A stretch of 5,949 nucleotides of DNA. It comes from Candidatus Methanophaga sp. GoMg3.2. GTDB taxonomy: Archaea > Halobacteriota > Syntropharchaeia > Alkanophagales > Methanospirareceae. Shown here piece by piece: positions 4,384 to 5,949 of this stretch. How positions within the stretch are numbered: position 1 is the first letter of the stretch; every line of letters starts with the position of its first letter. Location of the stretch: assembly GCA_013180565.1 (NCBI GenBank), contig QBUN01000271.1:1-5949 (forward strand). Reading direction: 5' to 3'. The notes under the pieces are model-generated. The model was not told the origin of the DNA and ran no database searches. It saw only the letters and a list, made by a program, of their open reading frames with translations. The translations under genes and the position numbers were made by a program.

Positions 4384-5808
4384 TTAAAGTTCATCCAACA
4401 GGTTCTCTATCTCCGTTGCTGTTTCTTTCAATCCCTGCTCATTAGCAAGTCTCAGCCCTTCTTCAAGAGATTCTTTTGCCTTATCCTTGTCCCCACTTGC
4501 CGAATAAGCGATCCCCAAATTCTTGTATGCCTCTATATACGGATTTTTGCCACTATGCGCATCCACGGAATTTGGTTCTAGTTCTATCACCTTCTCAAAA
4601 TCGGAGATTGCCGAATCGTACTCGCCAAGGCCAAGGTAGCATAAACCCCTATCGCTATATGCGCCGTAACTATCAGGTGTTGATTCTATTTGCTCGCTGT
4701 ATAATCCCACTGCTTTATCGTAGTTCTGTTTCGCCTTATCCGTATCCCCCTTCTCTGTGTAGATCATACCGAGATATTGGTATGCTAAGGGTTCATAAGG
4801 GGACTCATATTTATCTATCAGAGTCTGGAAATCAGCCATCGCTTCATCATACCTGCCAAGTTCATAGCAGCAGGCACCTCTGCCCTTGTATGTGTAGTAG
4901 CCCCATGCGTAGTCTTTATAATCCGGATCGTTCTCTAGTAAGTCGATTTCTGCATTGTATGTCTCCAGTGCTTTCTCATAGTCTTCAACCATTACATAAT
5001 TGGACGCCTGATGGCTGAGAGCAATCATAAGTTTTGGGTCTAATGCTATTGCTTGCTCATAGTCAGAAATTGACTTGTTTAATTCCAGCATTTCTTTATA
5101 GTTCCTTGCTCTACTTGCGTATACGCCTGCTAAGCCCTTACCATCGGATTGTTCTAGTATCAGCGCCATTGAGTCTAGTGCGTTGTCAAACTCCGTAGTT
5201 GCGTTATCAAATTCACCGTTTCTGTAATACGCATTCCCTTTACCTGCATACGCCAGCACATACGTCGGGTCCAATTCGAGCACTTTGTCAAAATCTGCTA
5301 TTGCATTGGTATATTTCTCTGTAACTTCTGCCGAGAACGGTTTGCTGTAATGGTGGAATAATTGGTTGTACGCGAGTCCTCGATTATAGTATGCATCCGC
5401 GTAATCAGGCTTTAGCTCTGTTACCTTGGTATAATCAGCAATTGCCAGATCGAAAGGTCCTTCATTACCCCAGCCGCCTTGCTTAAAGTAAGCAAGTCCG
5501 CGATTGTAATATGCCTCTACGCAATCCGATTTCAATTCGATCGCTTTAGAGAAATCTGAAATTGCTGTGTCTAGCTCGCCTAGTGCCATATAGCACATTC
5601 CACGGTCGTTATACATGTACTCATTGTCAGGGTTTAAATCTATCGCCTTATTGAAAAGATATATAGCAGCGTCGTAATTACCCCTATTATACTCGGCCTT
5701 CCCTAAGTCAATGTATTTCTGTTCTTCCAGCGCGCCTGCTAGGCCCCAAGAAGTCAAACCTATCAGTACTATTAGGGTTATCCCTATTGCAGTCCTTCTT
5801 GTAATCAT
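4384..5808 (-). CDS. Exported or membrane-anchored TPR protein (cassette 2)
   Basis: A 474-residue protein and tandem paralogue of the TPR protein at 2030-3448. Residues 5-26 are a hydrophobic signal or anchor almost identical to the paralogue (TAIGITLIVLIGLTSWGLAG), followed by about eleven TPRs to near the end. The two proteins align along the first 290 or so residues, including the insertion in the fourth repeat (here HHYSKPFSAEVTEKY). After that the repeats differ: this copy has standard 34-residue units (such as YSDRGLCYLGLGEYDSAISDFEK) instead of the ENRPDR units. An in-frame GTG at 5823 would add five residues, but it lies inside the Shine-Dalgarno sequence, so the ATG at 5808, 10 nt after that site, is preferred. 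The role is inferred as an extracytoplasmic protein-binding scaffold; the partner is unknown. Confidence 0.9.
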   Translation of the reverse strand: MITRRTAIGITLIVLIGLTSWGLAGALEEQKYIDLGKAEYNRGNYDAAIYLFNKAIDLNPDNEYMYNDRGMCYMALGELDTAISDFSKAIELKSDCVEAYYNRGLAYFKQGGWGNEGPFDLAIADYTKVTELKPDYADAYYNRGLAYNQLFHHYSKPFSAEVTEKYTNAIADFDKVLELDPTYVLAYAGKGNAYYRNGEFDNATTEFDNALDSMALILEQSDGKGLAGVYASRARNYKEMLELNKSISDYEQAIALDPKLMIALSHQASNYVMVEDYEKALETYNAEIDLLENDPDYKDYAWGYYTYKGRGACCYELGRYDEAMADFQTLIDKYESPYEPLAYQYLGMIYTEKGDTDKAKQNYDKAVGLYSEQIESTPDSYGAYSDRGLCYLGLGEYDSAISDFEKVIELEPNSVDAHSGKNPYIEAYKNLGIAYSASGDKDKAKESLEEGLRLANEQGLKETATEIENLLDEL

Positions 5809-5812
5809 TTTT

Positions 5813-5899
5813 TTATCTATCACCTCCTAATTTTTTATTTACCCTATTTGTAGTGCCCACCCTCGGCGCTTTCCCAGATTTTTCTTTTACATCATCCAT
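5813..5899 (-). CDS. 28-residue leader ORF coupled to TPR gene (cassette 2)
   Basis: The ATG at 5899 lies 11 nt after GGAGGT (5916-5911). The ORF begins MDDVKEKSGKAPRVGTT, ends KKLGGDR and stops at TAA, 4 nt before the TPR ATG. It has the same length as the leader at 3452-3538 and aligns without gaps; M1, K5, A11, R13, G15, T17, V20 and residues 22-28 are identical. The last seven codons include the ribosome-binding site of the TPR gene. Basic composition, no membrane span, no known family. Translational coupling to the TPR gene is inferred from the overlap. Confidence 0.6.
   Translation of the reverse strand: MDDVKEKSGKAPRVGTTNRVNKKLGGDR
5819..5828 (-). promoter_or_regulatory. Shine-Dalgarno site of cassette 2 TPR gene
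   Basis: Minus-strand AGGAGGTGAT, 10 nt before the ATG at 5808 and inside the coding part of the leader ORF. It contains the GTG (5823-5821) that a gene caller could mistake for the TPR start. Confidence 0.8.
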
Positions 5900-5901
5900 T
5901 T

Positions 5902-5949
5902 CTATTTCATACCTCCTCTTTTTTCACGTTTAGTGCAGTCCTGGCCAAA
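5902..5949 (-). CDS. Possible first short ORF of cassette 2 (cut by window edge)
   Basis: The minus-strand frame from the window edge reads FGQDCTKREKRGGMK and ends at TAG, 2 nt before the leader ORF ATG. It is in the same position and frame as the short ORF of cassette 1. Its 5' end is outside the window, so a start codon and ribosome-binding site cannot be seen. Identity to the cassette 1 ORF is low (F, G, K), so it may be chance. Confidence 0.25.
   Translation of the reverse strand, partial: FGQDCTKREKRGGMK

Larger units (their letters stand above)
3768..5949 (-). repeat. Tandem cassette, copy 2 (right edge cut)
   Basis: The second copy of the unit described at 1610-3597, with an extra inverted-end element in its trailing intergenic part. 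Its right end, and any further copy upstream, lies beyond the window. Confidence 0.8.

Noticed and set aside
2030..4400. C-terminal DEL ending shared by both TPR proteins as a retention signal
   Set aside because: KDEL-type retention is eukaryotic; here it is simply the shared end of the last helix.
4476..5018. 180-codon open frame on the plus strand
   Set aside because: It is antisense to the well-supported TPR gene, its product is rich in Cys, His, Pro and Arg as mirror frames often are, and there is no Shine-Dalgarno site.

Overview
The window looks archaeal, most likely a methanogen- or ANME-type euryarchaeon; a Methanophagales/ANME-1-like source is my guess from protein style only. The signs are strong AGGAGGTGA ribosome-binding sites, many ATA and AGA/AGG codons, TATA-like A/T boxes, T-tract hairpins, and secreted PD40 beta-propeller and TPR proteins with archaeal-style N-glycosylation sequons. 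No rRNA, tRNA, CRISPR array or transposase gene is visible.

Layout, left to right. On the plus strand: the last 55 codons of an unidentified gene (3-170), a hairpin terminator, then a secreted six-bladed TolB/PD40-type propeller protein (300-1211). From about 1250 onward all genes are on the minus strand. In minus-strand reading order they form two tandem copies of one cassette followed by a single extra small gene. Each cassette has a short ORF (18 codons in the complete copy), a 28-codon leader ORF that stops 3-4 nt before the next start, a large exported or membrane-anchored TPR protein (474 and 472 aa), a 49-aa single-span membrane peptide that begins MCAP, and a hairpin terminator. Cassette 2 occupies the right side (genes 5949 to 4177) and cassette 1 the centre (genes 3597 to 1810). 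The extra small gene at 1452-1282 encodes a 56-aa relative that also begins MCAP, without a TPR partner.

The small genes are too short for ordinary gene callers. They were read from the minus strand and are supported by Shine-Dalgarno sites, by conservation between the two cassettes, and by a bias toward synonymous or conservative changes. The two intergenic regions are related to each other; the one at 3598-4176 also holds a roughly 124-bp element with inverted ends and a run of CATATG-type half sites.

How the parts may work together (inference): the TPR protein is exported and offers a long protein-binding superhelix outside the membrane. The MCAP peptide, co-transcribed behind it, would be a small membrane partner. 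The leader ORF whose end contains the TPR gene's ribosome-binding site would couple TPR translation to its own translation. No biochemical function can be assigned from sequence alone.
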